64,000 nt of DNA, taken from contig JAFECE010000011.1 of NCBI GenBank assembly GCA_018242295.1, positions 124,001-188,000 on the forward strand. The letters run 5' to 3'. The first letter of the stretch is position 1, and each line of letters begins with the position of its first letter. The position numbers and the translations under genes were made by a program. The notes beneath the pieces are model-generated. The model did not search any database. It was not told the origin of the DNA and worked only from the letters and a program-made list of their open reading frames with translations. Origin of the DNA: Pseudomonadota bacterium. GTDB taxonomy: Bacteria > Pseudomonadota > Alphaproteobacteria > Rhizobiales > Hyphomicrobiaceae. This document shows positions 46,047-55,143 of the stretch, piece after piece.

Positions 46047-47540
46047 ATGGGCCGCCAAAATATATCGCGGAGATTTGCAGCGTTCCTGACGTCGAATGCG
46101 ACGAGAACGTTGTTGGTTTGGGTTTCAATCGCCGTTCTTTCCGGGCTCGCAGCAATCGTAGCCTGGCAATGGACGGTGACGGCCGCAGATCGCGTTGCGC
46201 AGACGCTGCTCTATCAGCAAGGCTTGGCGAAGTGGCTGAGCGCCGCGCAGGATCTCGAGATCGCGCAACGCGGATATCTGCTCACACGAGATCCAGCTTA
46301 TCTCGCGTCCTACGAATCCGCGAAGAAGGCCGTGGACGGCATCCATACAGATTTCAAACGGATCGGAAAGAATAACCATCAACTGCTGGCTGCGATCGAG
46401 GAGGTTCACAAGGCGCAGCAGGAACACCTGTTGGCGATCGATAAGAGCATTGAAGCCGCGGCGAAGGATCCAAATCCACCGGGCCAGCTCGCTGAGAATA
46501 GTCTCGACATCGCGCTGTCGAACCGGTTGCGTGATGAGATCGCCGCCGCTAGTCGGCAACAACAACGTCTCTTCGAAGAGCGCGTCGCTCAATTTCACGA
46601 CCAAAGCTTCTGGCTTTTGATCGCGATGCTCGCGATCTTACTGGCCTGCGCCGCGTTGGCGATGGTTGCATTAATCCGTGAGCGACAACGCGTGGAAGCG
46701 CTTGAGATTACGGCATTGACGCTGACGTCAACAAACCGGTCTCTGGAAGCGCGAGTCAAGGCGCGGACCGAAGAGCTTGCGATCGAGCGCGATCGGGCGG
46801 AAGCGGAACGGGAGCGCGCTGAGGCGCTGCTCAGGGATGTTACGCACCGCATAGGCAATACGCTCTCGCTCGTCGTCGGCTTTATCAATCTTCACATCCG
46901 TCATACATCCGATCCGCGATCCTTGAAGACGCTTACGGGTGCGCGAGATCGCATTCATGCAATCGCGAGTGCACAGCGGCGGATCAATGTCGTCAACGAT
47001 CTCGAGCTCGTGCGCATCGACACGCTCATGCAAGCTGTTCTGGATGACGTGGCGGAAACGGCCGGGGAAAGCCGAATTCATTTGACGATCGAGGTGCCGC
47101 CGCTTCTGGCACCCGCGCAAGTCGCGACGTCGCTCTGCGTGCTGGCGCAAGAATTCGTCGTCAATTCTTTCAAGCATGCTTTCGGTGAGGACGGCGCGGG
47201 CGAAGTCAATGTCCAGTTGAAACAAACGGACGAAGCCGGCGCGGAACTGATTATCGAGGATGACGGCTACGGGATCGATGCCAGTCTGTATGCGGGGATC
47301 GCGAGTGATGCCGACAAAATGCTGCACGCAAACGCGAGCAATGGGGGCGAGGGACTGGGGACGAAAATAGCGGCTCTCCTGACGCGGCAGTTTTCAGGCG
47401 TCATCACCTATGAACCCGTGAGGCCGCGGCATGCGAGACCGGGCACGCGGGTCTCAATCAAATTGCCGGAGTTGACGCTCACGGTGCCGAGCGATGAAGT
47501 TTCAACCACCGAAAAAGAACTGAAGAGAACGTCCGCGTAA
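46047..47540 (+). CDS. CHASE3-domain sensor histidine kinase (HisKA_2 type)
   Basis: 497 residues from ATG 46047; an upstream GTG (46005) would add 14. A membrane helix (about 18-38), a periplasmic CHASE3 domain with AQRGYLLTRDPAYLASYESA, and a second helix (about 188-208) are followed by a coiled-coil stretch and a HisKA_2 core with phospho-acceptor His in LLRDVTHRIGNTLSLVVG. The ATPase domain shows EFVVNSFKHAF and DDGYGID. Kinases of this class often phosphorylate PhyR. Its 3' end overlaps the opposing receiver gene by 39 bp. Confidence 0.87.
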   Translation: MGRQNISRRFAAFLTSNATRTLLVWVSIAVLSGLAAIVAWQWTVTAADRVAQTLLYQQGLAKWLSAAQDLEIAQRGYLLTRDPAYLASYESAKKAVDGIHTDFKRIGKNNHQLLAAIEEVHKAQQEHLLAIDKSIEAAAKDPNPPGQLAENSLDIALSNRLRDEIAAASRQQQRLFEERVAQFHDQSFWLLIAMLAILLACAALAMVALIRERQRVEALEITALTLTSTNRSLEARVKARTEELAIERDRAEAERERAEALLRDVTHRIGNTLSLVVGFINLHIRHTSDPRSLKTLTGARDRIHAIASAQRRINVVNDLELVRIDTLMQAVLDDVAETAGESRIHLTIEVPPLLAPAQVATSLCVLAQEFVVNSFKHAFGEDGAGEVNVQLKQTDEAGAELIIEDDGYGIDASLYAGIASDADKMLHANASNGGEGLGTKIAALLTRQFSGVITYEPVRPRHARPGTRVSIKLPELTLTVPSDEVSTTEKELKRTSA

Positions 47541-47993
47541 TGGAAAGGCCTTGTCGAACGAGCCGACTTGCCAGCGCGCGGCATAAGCGGGCGAAAGCTC
47601 TAAGGCCCGAGGTTTAGGGCACTGCGAACTCCCCATTTGCATGCAGTCAACGACGAACATTATCGCCGATTTCACCGCGCGTTCGGAATAGGGTTTGACG
47701 ATGGTGCCGCAAGCAAACGAGAAGTCTTGCGGTATTTGCTGTGGATTGGATGTCGTGAAAATCACAGTGGCATGTGTCTCTTCACAGAGGTGCCGCGCGA
47801 CGACCGGTCCGGTTATCCCATCGCTCAGATGCACGTCGACGAGCGCTAGATCGCAACTTGTCATCTGCGCGAGCATCAGGGCCCGACGTGATGATCCGGC
47901 AATGCCGATAACGTGATGGCCCAGGTCCGTGATGATCGCTTCCAGTTCGTCAGCGACGATCGGTTCATCCTCGGTGATTAGAATCTTCACCAC
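47502..47993 (-). CDS. single-domain response regulator (receiver only)
   Basis: 163 residues. The receiver domain fills the first 120: ILITEDEPIVADELEAII, phospho-acceptor in LALVDVHLSDG (Asp53), and the conserved Lys in IVKPYSE. A tail of about 40 residues has no known motif. No output domain, so it would act through protein contacts or as a phosphate sink in the PhyR phosphorelay, as known for similar proteins. A perfect EcfG promoter lies upstream. Lies between the two kinase genes. Confidence 0.87.
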   Translation of the reverse strand: MVKILITEDEPIVADELEAIITDLGHHVIGIAGSSRRALMLAQMTSCDLALVDVHLSDGITGPVVARHLCEETHATVIFTTSNPQQIPQDFSFACGTIVKPYSERAVKSAIMFVVDCMQMGSSQCPKPRALELSPAYAARWQVGSFDKAFPLRGRSLQFFFGG

Positions 47994-48025
47994 GCCCCCC
48001 GCGCGTCATTTCCCCACTCGGCAAC

Positions 48026-48050
48026 AACGTATGGACGCGGGCGCGGTTCC
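48026..48050 (-). promoter_or_regulatory. EcfG-dependent promoter of the receiver gene
   Basis: On the minus strand GGAAC (48050-48046), 16 bases, CGTT (48029-48026), an exact consensus match, 32 bp before the ATG at 47993. It puts the single-domain receiver into the general stress regulon and suggests feedback on the phosphorelay. Confidence 0.78.
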
Positions 48051-48080
48051 GCCGGTGCTAGGAATTCCCTGGTGAAAAGC

Positions 48081-49775
48081 TCAGGTTTTGATGGCCGCTT
48101 TCTGGGCGTGACCGACGTTTGCGAGAGGGCCGGTCAAGGTCCAGGTGAACTGATCGGCGTTGCCATCAGCGAGAGCAGAAAGCTTCAGGCCTTGAGTCGA
48201 AAAGCGTTCTACGACCGACATGCCATAGCCTTTGGGGCCGTCGGCCAGGAACGGGGGACCTCCCGTTTCGCGCCACGAGATCAAAATTGTCGTGGGGTCA
48301 GGCAATGTCCATTCGAGCTTCACTTCACCGGTCGCCGCCGATAGCGCACCGTGCTCGACGGCGTTAAGTGCGAGTTCCGTCAAAACCATTCCCAGCGTTT
48401 GCGCTGCTTCTGGCGTCAGCATCACGGGTGGTCCCATGATGTCGACGCGGTTGGCGTCGGTTCGTGCAACGGCGCCGATTTCTGCCGCGGCTAACGTCGC
48501 GAGATCCACGCTTTGCCAATCGGACGCGACGATCAAATCTTGCGAGGCGGACAAGCCCGCAACGCGAAGCGTGAAATCCTTGAGGTGAGATTTGACATCG
48601 ACGGCGTCGCGGGCCGTGAGCCTTGCCATTGCGAGGATTAGGGCGAGCAGGTTTTTCGAGCGATGGGAAACCTCGCGGAGCAACGCATCGGTTCGTGTCA
48701 GACTGAGCTTTTGATCCGTCACGTCGTAGGCAACGCCAGCAAGGGCCGTGACTTTCGATCCTTCCGTTTCGGTTGGCGCGCCGCGTAACGCGATCCAACG
48801 AGTTTCTCCGATGCGACGGCGAATGCGAACTTCCACAGCGAGAGGCTTCGCGCTTCTGATCGCGGTGCCGATGGCCCTCAGCAACCGGCGGCGGTCATGG
48901 CACTCGATGTGGCGAATGAGCGTGCGGGCGGAGTGGTTGCGCACGGGCGGGAGATCGTTAAAAATTTCCGAAATTTCGGCGTCCCAGTGAACTTCTCCGG
49001 TTCCGACGTTCCATTCCCAAACGCCGACGTTGCCAGCGCTTAGAGCCCGGCGAAGCTGCTGTTCCCTAGTTCCTTCCGGCTCCCGCGATCTGAGTTCTTT
49101 GCCCTGGCTGTCGAACTGCAATGTCATGCCTGCCGGTCGGTTCGCTGCTTGGCCCCTTCGGGCCGATGATCTCATCGAGTTGCCAGCGTTCCAATCTTCC
49201 CAAATGTTTCGCTTCAACCACTTGGCGCCAGCAAACGACGCGACTGCCAATAATGAGGAAAGCGCTACAAGCGTTATCCAGTTTCGTTGATCCGCGTACT
49301 CAACCGTTTTTTCTGAACTTTGAGCAGCAACTTGCAAGCCAAGCTGCGCGGTATCGTCGACGGCTTCGACGAGCGGCGCGTCATTTAATTCATTTAAACT
49401 TGTTGTCAGTCCCGGTTTGACACGGGTATCGACTAATATCTCTCTGTCAGTGCCAACGGCCAAAATCGATGAGACGCCGTCGCCCGTCAGGCGTTCATAA
49501 GACGTGGTTTGCGGCTCCAACGGGCGGAAGGTTGCCTGGCCGTCGACAACAGACGCGGCGGGAAGCGCCCGCGTGGAGACATCCTCTTGTTGTGCTGAAG
49601 ATTCGCGAGAATGCGCCGCGCGCATCAGATACGCAGCGAAGCCCAGGGATGGGATGAGAACCCCCAGGCAAAGCAGGTAGGCCGCAACCCCGGTCGAAGG
49701 TGCGGGAATATTGATATGGCCTAGGGATTTGGCTTGCCGCGGCTGGCTTGCCTTCCCTGGTTGTTGAGTATTCAC
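48081..49775 (-). CDS. PAS-containing HWE-family sensor histidine kinase
   Basis: 564 residues. Membrane helices lie near 31-50 and 165-183 with an extracytoplasmic stretch between. A PAS domain (about 240-365: GNVGVWEWNVGTGEVHWD) precedes the kinase core with His in LLREVSHRSKNLLALILAMARLT and the HWE ATPase features ELALNAVEHGAL and the WRETGGPP element. HWE kinases commonly feed PhyR. A GGAAC-N16-CATT sequence lies upstream at 49827-49851. The 3' end is 88 bp before the receiver gene in the same direction. Confidence 0.87.
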   Translation of the reverse strand: MNTQQPGKASQPRQAKSLGHINIPAPSTGVAAYLLCLGVLIPSLGFAAYLMRAAHSRESSAQQEDVSTRALPAASVVDGQATFRPLEPQTTSYERLTGDGVSSILAVGTDREILVDTRVKPGLTTSLNELNDAPLVEAVDDTAQLGLQVAAQSSEKTVEYADQRNWITLVALSSLLAVASFAGAKWLKRNIWEDWNAGNSMRSSARRGQAANRPAGMTLQFDSQGKELRSREPEGTREQQLRRALSAGNVGVWEWNVGTGEVHWDAEISEIFNDLPPVRNHSARTLIRHIECHDRRRLLRAIGTAIRSAKPLAVEVRIRRRIGETRWIALRGAPTETEGSKVTALAGVAYDVTDQKLSLTRTDALLREVSHRSKNLLALILAMARLTARDAVDVKSHLKDFTLRVAGLSASQDLIVASDWQSVDLATLAAAEIGAVARTDANRVDIMGPPVMLTPEAAQTLGMVLTELALNAVEHGALSAATGEVKLEWTLPDPTTILISWRETGGPPFLADGPKGYGMSVVERFSTQGLKLSALADGNADQFTWTLTGPLANVGHAQKAAIKT

Positions 49776-49826
49776 AATTAAGACTTATTGTCCCGGACGG
49801 CATGCACAGAATCTCGCGTGAAATAA

Positions 49827-49851
49827 AATGCATGAGAGCCTGGAAGGTTCC
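49827..49851 (-). promoter_or_regulatory. possible EcfG-type promoter of the HWE kinase gene
   Basis: On the minus strand GGAAC (49851-49847), 16 bases, CATT (49830-49827): the same one-mismatch form seen before nepR. It ends 51 bp before the kinase start at 49775. It is weaker evidence than the exact matches nearby. Confidence 0.4.
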
Positions 49852-49975
49852 AATTTGATGCGGTTGGGATCATTTGTCGGCGCCTCTTTCTCGGGGATAC
49901 CTTGCCGCCACCGGGATTTGCCACGATGATGACACAAGCGCAGTGAAGACCTGCTTGGTCTAAAGACGGCCGGAG

Positions 49976-50350
49976 ATGATGACCGCTTCGAGACTCCGCA
50001 TCAGGCTTGTTTGGCTCACGCTGTTTGCCTTCAGCGTGCAGTTTTGCGTTGTCGCCTTCCATCATCATCCGAGCCGCGAAGTTAACGCGCGGTCCATGGT
50101 CTCCTACGCAGGCCATTGCGTTCAGACGCATTCGAAGCCTTGCGTTCCTGCCAATGATGATCACCACGACTGCGCGCTATGCTGGGCCACGGCGGTCGCC
50201 GCGACATCGCTCGTTCCGTCGCTTTTCGATTTTCCTGTACCGTCTGAAATCGCCTTCGTTCAGCTTCAGGCGCCTCTCACCCGTCAAGCCTGCGTAGTTC
50301 GCTGCTTCGAATTTCGCGCGCGCGGCCCGCCGCAGGCTGAAGCCGTCTGA
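49976..50350 (+). CDS. DUF2946-like His/Cys-rich protein
   Basis: 124 residues. An N-terminal signal or anchor (LVWLTLFAFSVQFCVVAF) is followed by a HHHP cluster and by DDHHDCALCWATA near residue 64. Together these fit the DUF2946 family, small membrane-linked proteins found next to copper or zinc genes. Function is unknown; metal binding is inferred from the residues. It lies 150 bp before the ZrgA-like gene in the same direction. ATG 49979 is an equal alternative start. Confidence 0.7.
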   Translation: MMTASRLRIRLVWLTLFAFSVQFCVVAFHHHPSREVNARSMVSYAGHCVQTHSKPCVPANDDHHDCALCWATAVAATSLVPSLFDFPVPSEIAFVQLQAPLTRQACVVRCFEFRARGPPQAEAV

Positions 50351-50501
50351 TTCACGAAGACCGTCTTTACGTCTTCGTTCAGCAAGCAATCCGCCTTTCG
50401 TGATCGGCTCTGTCGTGCGCCTTACTTGACCGCGCTTCGACGCCGCCGAGCTAACGCTGCGCTATGTCGCGTGGCAGCACATTTTCCTTTTGGAGAGAAC
50501 G

Positions 50502-51077
50502 ATGTCGAAACTACTTTCGGGTCTGGCCTCATTGGCGATTTTCGTTGCGGGTCCCGCCTTCGCCGAAGAAGCGGCACACAGGCAACTCGGTCCGCACGTG
50601 CACGGGCAAGGCACGCTCGATATTGCCATCGACGGCAAGAAGATCGAGATGGAGCTCGTGTCGCCGGGAATGGATATCGTCGGCTTCGAGCATGTCGCCT
50701 CGACCGACGACCAGAAAGCTGCCGTCGAAAAGGCCAAGGTGAAACTCGCCGATGTTCTTGCCGTCTTCAAACTGCCGGCAGCGGCGAAGTGCAAGGCCGA
50801 GGCCGCTAACGTCGAAAATCGCAAGGAAACGCACAAGCCGGGCGAAAAGGACGATGACGATGATGACAAGCCGGGCGCGCCGCAGCACTCGGAATTCCAT
50901 GCGACGTACACGATCAGTTGCGAAGCGCCGGAAAATGTCACGGGACTCGAGACCGTCTATTTCAGCAACTTTGCGGGTGCGCAGCTTCTCAATGTCAACA
51001 TCACCTCACCCAAGGGACAGACGCAGGCACAGATGACGCGCGACAAGCCGACGCTCGATCTGACAGGCGTGATGTAG
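50502..51077 (+). CDS. DUF2796 / ZrgA-like periplasmic metal-binding protein
   Basis: 191 residues from ATG 50502, with GGAGAG just upstream. A Sec signal peptide (cleaved near AFA-EE) precedes GPHVHGQGTLDIAIDG, the DUF2796 opening motif with paired histidines. A linker with six aspartates in a row near residue 122 looks metal binding. In Vibrio the family member ZrgA is part of a zinc uptake system. Here it heads a block with an ABC ATPase, a permease and DUF3299, 2 bp before the ATPase gene. The zinc role is inferred from the family. Confidence 0.8.
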   Translation: MSKLLSGLASLAIFVAGPAFAEEAAHRQLGPHVHGQGTLDIAIDGKKIEMELVSPGMDIVGFEHVASTDDQKAAVEKAKVKLADVLAVFKLPAAAKCKAEAANVENRKETHKPGEKDDDDDDKPGAPQHSEFHATYTISCEAPENVTGLETVYFSNFAGAQLLNVNITSPKGQTQAQMTRDKPTLDLTGVM

Positions 51078-51079
51078 CC

Positions 51080-51838
51080 ATGAACGAAACCATCGTGGCT
51101 TCGAGACATACGCGGATAGAGGGCGAAAGCCCTCTTGACGCGGTTTCGTTCGAGAACGTGCGCTACTCTTGGCCTGGGGTGTCGCCGTTCTCCCTCGCGA
51201 TCGAAAAATTCTCGCTCGGCCGTGAGGAGAAGCTTTTGCTTCTCGGTCCGTCGGGAAGTGGCAAGAGCACATTTCTCAGCCTGCTCGCGGGAATCGTCAC
51301 ACCGAGAGAAGGGCGAATCGATGTGACCGGGACGGAGATGGCGAAGCTCAGCGGAGCCCGGCGCGACCGGTTTCGTGTCGACCACTTCGGCATCATCTTC
51401 CAGATGTTCAACCTGCTGCCGTATGCTTCGCTCATCGACAATGTGCTGCTGCCGCTCCGGTTTTCGCGCACGCGGCGCGAGAATGCGCTGAAGGAAGGAC
51501 CGATCGAAGATGTGGCGCGAGACTTGCTCGCCTCGCTCGGTCTGGACGAAACCGTCATTGCGACGGTGAAGGCAGCGAGCCTCAGCGTCGGTCAGCAGCA
51601 GCGCGTTGCCGCGGCGCGGGCACTGATCGGCGCGCCGCAAATTCTGGTCGCGGACGAGCCGACGTCGGCGCTCGACCGGAATACGGAAGAAGTATTTCTG
51701 AAGCTCCTGTTTGCGCAGAGCGAGAAGGCCGGCACAAGCGTCATCATGGTCAGCCACGATGAAGGACTGGCACCGCATTTCGACCGCGTGGTGCGTCTTG
51801 ACGATATTGCCGTCTCGTCGCGAGGTGCCACGACATGA
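51080..51838 (+). CDS. ABC transporter ATP-binding protein (LolD/MacB type)
   Basis: 252 residues. Walker A GPSGSGKST (about 57), Q-loop FQMFNLLPYASL, signature SLSVGQQQR and Walker B ILVADEPTSALD are intact. The Q-M-F-NLLP pattern belongs to the LolD/MacB/FtsE group that works with FtsX-like permeases rather than classic importers. It overlaps the permease gene by 4 bp. With the DUF2796 partner it probably forms a metal-linked export or mechanotransmission system. Confidence 0.9.
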   Translation: MNETIVASRHTRIEGESPLDAVSFENVRYSWPGVSPFSLAIEKFSLGREEKLLLLGPSGSGKSTFLSLLAGIVTPREGRIDVTGTEMAKLSGARRDRFRVDHFGIIFQMFNLLPYASLIDNVLLPLRFSRTRRENALKEGPIEDVARDLLASLGLDETVIATVKAASLSVGQQQRVAAARALIGAPQILVADEPTSALDRNTEEVFLKLLFAQSEKAGTSVIMVSHDEGLAPHFDRVVRLDDIAVSSRGATT

Positions 51839-53094
51839 TGATCTTTCGACTCGCGTTTCAATCGTTGCTTAACCGCTGGGTGACGGCGTGCCTCACGGTG
51901 CTGGCCATTGCGGTCAGCGTCATGCTGCTGCTCGGCGTCGAGAAGGTTCGTACCGGCGCGCGACAGAGCTTTGCCGATACGATTTCGGGAACGGATTTGA
52001 TTGTCGGTGCGCGCAGCGGCAGCCTCAACCTGCTGCTCTACTCCGTTTTCCGTATCGGCAACGCGACCAACAACGTGACGTGGAAGAGCTATCAGGACAT
52101 TGCAAAGATGCCTGAAGTTTCCTGGATCGTTCCGTTGTCGCTCGGTGATAGCCACCACGGCTTTCGCGTGCTCGGCACGAATGCCGATTACTTCACGCAC
52201 TATAAATTCCGCCACGGCCAGAGCATGACGTTTGCAGCGGGTGGTCCGTTCACGGATCTCTTCGATGCGGTCATTGGGTCGGATGTTGCGGACGCGCTCG
52301 GCTATAAGGTCGGCGACAAGATCGTCGTCGCGCACGGTGTCGGATCGATCTCATTCGTCGAGCATGGCGACAAGCCGTTCCGCGTTTCCGGCATTCTCGC
52401 AAAGACGGGCACACCGATAGACCGGACGGTGCATGTCAGTCTGGAAGCGATCGAAGCCATTCATATCGATTGGCAGAACGGAGCGCCGGTTCCGGGCGAA
52501 AGCATTTCGGCGGATGCCGTGCGCAAGATGGACCTCACGCCGCGCGCGATCACCGCGGCGATGGTCGGCCTAAACTCGAAGCTGGCGACATTCAAGGTCC
52601 AACGCCGGATCAACGATTACCCGGAGGAGCCGCTTTCGGCGATCATGCCGGGCGTTGCTCTGCAGGAGCTTTGGGGACTCATCGGCACAGCCGAGACGGC
52701 TCTCTCTGTTGTTTCAGCGATGGTCGTGGCAACGGCCCTGCTCGGCATGGTGACTATGATCCTGACCACGCTCAACGAGCGACGACGCGAGATGGCGATT
52801 TTGCGCTCGGTCGGAGCAACTCCGGCAACGGTGCTTGGTTTGCTCGCAGCCGAGGGCGGACTGTTGACGCTCGCCGGAGTCGTTGCGGGCACGGTTGGGC
52901 TCTATGTAGGGCTCGCATTGCTCAGACCCTATATTGATCACACGTATGGGCTGAGCCTTGCGATCGATCCGCCGCGTGCAGATGAATGGTTGAAGCTCGG
53001 CTTGATCGTCGCTGCTGGGTTCGTTGCGGGACTTTTGCCGGCGATCCGCGCGTACCGGCTGTCGCTGGCGGACGGCATGATGGTAAGGGTTTGA
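51835..53094 (+). CDS. FtsX/MacB-type ABC transporter permease
   Basis: 419 residues. One N-terminal membrane helix (about 16-36), a large periplasmic domain (about 40-280) and three C-terminal helices, with the conserved ERRREMAILRSVGATPATVLGLL cytoplasmic loop near residue 316. This is the layout of MacB/LolC-like permeases, which move substrates out of the periplasm or inner membrane rather than import them. It is coupled to the ATPase and followed 29 bp later by DUF3299. Confidence 0.9.
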   Translation: MMIFRLAFQSLLNRWVTACLTVLAIAVSVMLLLGVEKVRTGARQSFADTISGTDLIVGARSGSLNLLLYSVFRIGNATNNVTWKSYQDIAKMPEVSWIVPLSLGDSHHGFRVLGTNADYFTHYKFRHGQSMTFAAGGPFTDLFDAVIGSDVADALGYKVGDKIVVAHGVGSISFVEHGDKPFRVSGILAKTGTPIDRTVHVSLEAIEAIHIDWQNGAPVPGESISADAVRKMDLTPRAITAAMVGLNSKLATFKVQRRINDYPEEPLSAIMPGVALQELWGLIGTAETALSVVSAMVVATALLGMVTMILTTLNERRREMAILRSVGATPATVLGLLAAEGGLLTLAGVVAGTVGLYVGLALLRPYIDHTYGLSLAIDPPRADEWLKLGLIVAAGFVAGLLPAIRAYRLSLADGMMVRV

Positions 53095-53123
53095 TCGGTT
53101 TTATTTCACGAAAGGATGCGGCT

Positions 53124-53702
53124 ATGGCATCGAAACGTTTTCTGGGTCTGTTCGTCTTGCTCGCTCTCGGCATCTCCGCGAGTGTGTCTTCCAACGTTGC
53201 TGCGGGAGCACCACAGCAACTCAAGTGGGCCGATCTCATTCCGAAGAACGTGCCCACGCAATCGACGATGCAGTCGAAGACGTTTTTCGGCGGGTCGGTG
53301 GCGCCGTCGACGTCGGATGCCGGTCCGCCTCCGCCGCCGCTGCCCGAGGGTCACTTCATGTCCGTGAAGCGGCGGCAACCCGGAAGCGATCGTCCTCCCG
53401 CAATCGTGCAGGAACTCGATGGGAAGGACGTCGCTATCGGAGGCTATGTCGTGCCGCTCGACTTCGATGCGACGACGGTGAAGGAATTTCTTCTCGTTCC
53501 GTTCGTCGGCGCGTGCATCCACGTGCCGCCGCCGCCCGCAAATCAGATCATCTACGTGAAGACGGAAAAGGGCTTCGACATCGGGGGGCCCTTCGATCCT
53601 GTCACGGTCACAGGCAAGATCAACACGAGCGAGGCTTTTACGGGCCTCGCGGATGCCGGGTACACGATCACGGCCGATAGTGTGGAGCTGCGGAAGGAAT
53701 AG
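53124..53702 (+). CDS. DUF3299 exported protein
   Basis: 192 residues from ATG 53124 with AAAGGA eight bases upstream. A signal peptide is followed by QLKWADLIPK, a proline run near residue 70 and the conserved GYVVPLDF and VPFVGACIHVPPPPANQIIYV segments. These define DUF3299. The single Cys and the paired prolines are family hallmarks; function is unknown. It is the last gene of the ABC block and the family is often seen beside such transporters. Confidence 0.82.
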   Translation: MASKRFLGLFVLLALGISASVSSNVAAGAPQQLKWADLIPKNVPTQSTMQSKTFFGGSVAPSTSDAGPPPPPLPEGHFMSVKRRQPGSDRPPAIVQELDGKDVAIGGYVVPLDFDATTVKEFLLVPFVGACIHVPPPPANQIIYVKTEKGFDIGGPFDPVTVTGKINTSEAFTGLADAGYTITADSVELRKE

Positions 53703-53860
53703 CTGCAACGAGGCGGCGCTCTCAGCACTCCCCGACTGCGTGCGTCCTCGGATTTCGCTAAGCGGCGAGCGAAAAATTTCGCGTTATTGCGCTGGCTTGG
53801 ATTTCGATTTTAGCAGATCCCCGGCCCGCAGTTTGGGGATTCCGACCGTTAAAACGTCTA

Positions 53861-53886
53861 ATAAGCTCAGCATTTCTTCTTCGTTC
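53861..53886. promoter_or_regulatory. CysB-type operator upstream of sbp (site 1)
   Basis: A 26-bp sequence beginning ATAAGCTCAGCATTTCTTCT and ending at 53886, identical over its whole length to one at 57596-57621 and similar to one at 58361-58386. The arms ATAAG and CTTCT, ten bases apart, form a near palindrome. It lies 60 bp before the sbp start, an ideal place for a LysR-type activator such as the CysB-like regulator at 61375. Confidence 0.7.
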
Positions 53887-53946
53887 GTGGAGGAAAGGCC
53901 GGCCGATAGATTCACCCTCAGGTCAATTCCAACCTGAGAGGTTCCC

Positions 53947-54981
53947 ATGTCGTTCCTTCCCCTGACGCGCAGATCGGCCATCGGAGCCGCTCTGGGCCTC
54001 GGTCTTGCCGGGCTTTCCGGATATGCCTCGGCAGCAGAGATTACGCTGCTCAATGTTTCCTACGATCCGACACGCGAACTCTATCAGGCATACAACGTGG
54101 CCTTCACCAAATACTGGAAGGCGAAGACGGGCGATGACGTAACGATCAAGCAGTCGCACGGCGGCTCCGGTAAGCAGGCGCGTTCGGTGATCGACGGCAT
54201 CGACGCCGACGTCGTGACGCTGGCACTCGCCGCCGACGTCGATGCGCTTCACAAGAACGGCGATCTCATCAAGGCGGACTGGATCAAGCGGCTTCCGGAT
54301 AACTCGGCGCCTTACACGTCGACCATCGTCTTCCTCGTTCGCAAGGGCAACCCGAAGGGCATCAAGGATTGGCCGGATCTGACGAAGGACGGCGTCGAGG
54401 TCGTGACGCCGAATCCTAAGACGTCGGGTGGCGCGCGCTGGAACTATCTCGCAGCCTGGGGTTATGCGCTGAAGCAGCCCGGCGGTAGCGACGCCACGGC
54501 GAAGGACTTCGTCGCCAAGATCTACAAAAACACTAAGGTTCTCGATTCGGGTGCCCGTGGTTCGACGACGACGTTCGTAGAGCGTGGCATCGGTGACGTG
54601 CTGATTGCGTGGGAAAATGAAGCCTATCTCTCGCTCAAAGAGCTTGGCCCCGACAAATTCGAGATCGTTACGCCGTCGCTTTCCATTCTCGCTGAGCCGA
54701 ACGTTGCCGTCGTCGACAAGGTTGTCGACAAACGTGGGACGCGTGCAGTTGCCGAAGAATATCTGAATCATCTGTACAGCGAAGAAGGCCAAGAGATCGC
54801 GGCTAAGAACTTCTATCGTCCGCGTGACGAGAAGGTCGCTCAGAAGTACGCGAGCCAGTTCGGGCAGGTGAAGACATTCACCATCGATGACGTGTTCGGC
54901 GGCTGGACCAAGGCCCAGGCGGAGCACTTCAAGGACGGCGGCGTGTTTGATCAGATCTATTCGCCTGGCAACAAGAGCTGA
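53947..54981 (+). CDS. sbp: sulfate ABC transporter substrate-binding protein
   Basis: 344 residues. An N-terminal export signal with TRRSAIG is Tat-like; cleavage is expected after SASA. The mature part starts [20 protein letters not shown], the standard start of Sbp/CysP, followed by [26 protein letters not shown] and the C-terminal [20 protein letters not shown]. It binds sulfate or thiosulfate in the periplasm for CysTWA. The uptake permease genes lie 3.6 kb downstream instead of adjacent. Confidence 0.95.
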   Translation: MSFLPLTRRSAIGAALGLGLAGLSGYASAAEITLLNVSYDPTRELYQAYNVAFTKYWKAKTGDDVTIKQSHGGSGKQARSVIDGIDADVVTLALAADVDALHKNGDLIKADWIKRLPDNSAPYTSTIVFLVRKGNPKGIKDWPDLTKDGVEVVTPNPKTSGGARWNYLAAWGYALKQPGGSDATAKDFVAKIYKNTKVLDSGARGSTTTFVERGIGDVLIAWENEAYLSLKELGPDKFEIVTPSLSILAEPNVAVVDKVVDKRGTRAVAEEYLNHLYSEEGQEIAAKNFYRPRDEKVAQKYASQFGQVKTFTIDDVFGGWTKAQAEHFKDGGVFDQIYSPGNKS

Positions 54982-55001
54982 TCCGCTCGCTAGAACCTGA
55001 A

Positions 55002-55071
55002 TTCGTGCGTCGCCCCTCTCTCGGCCGGGAGCTCCTCCTCCAGACCAATTCCGAGTAGGGCGGCGCACGAA
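55002..55071 (+). other. long stem-loop after sbp
   Basis: Arms TTCGTGCGTCGCCC (55002-55015) and GGGCGGCGCACGAA (55058-55071) pair over 14 bp with one G-U pair around a 42-base loop that itself contains CTCGG/CCGAG. It begins 20 bp after the sbp stop. No T-run follows, so it may protect the sbp transcript 3' end or be the first part of the structured stretch that follows. Confidence 0.5.
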
Positions 55072-55143
55072 GCAAGTTGATCGGTCACTTCGTTACGGAA
55101 TTCGAGACAATGCTGAAGTCAGAACAAGGTCGCGAAAGGTGTT

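Noticed and set aside
53923-55068. A 381-codon minus-strand frame opposite sbp
   Set aside because: Sbp on the + strand is unambiguous; the opposite frame has no recognisable motif.
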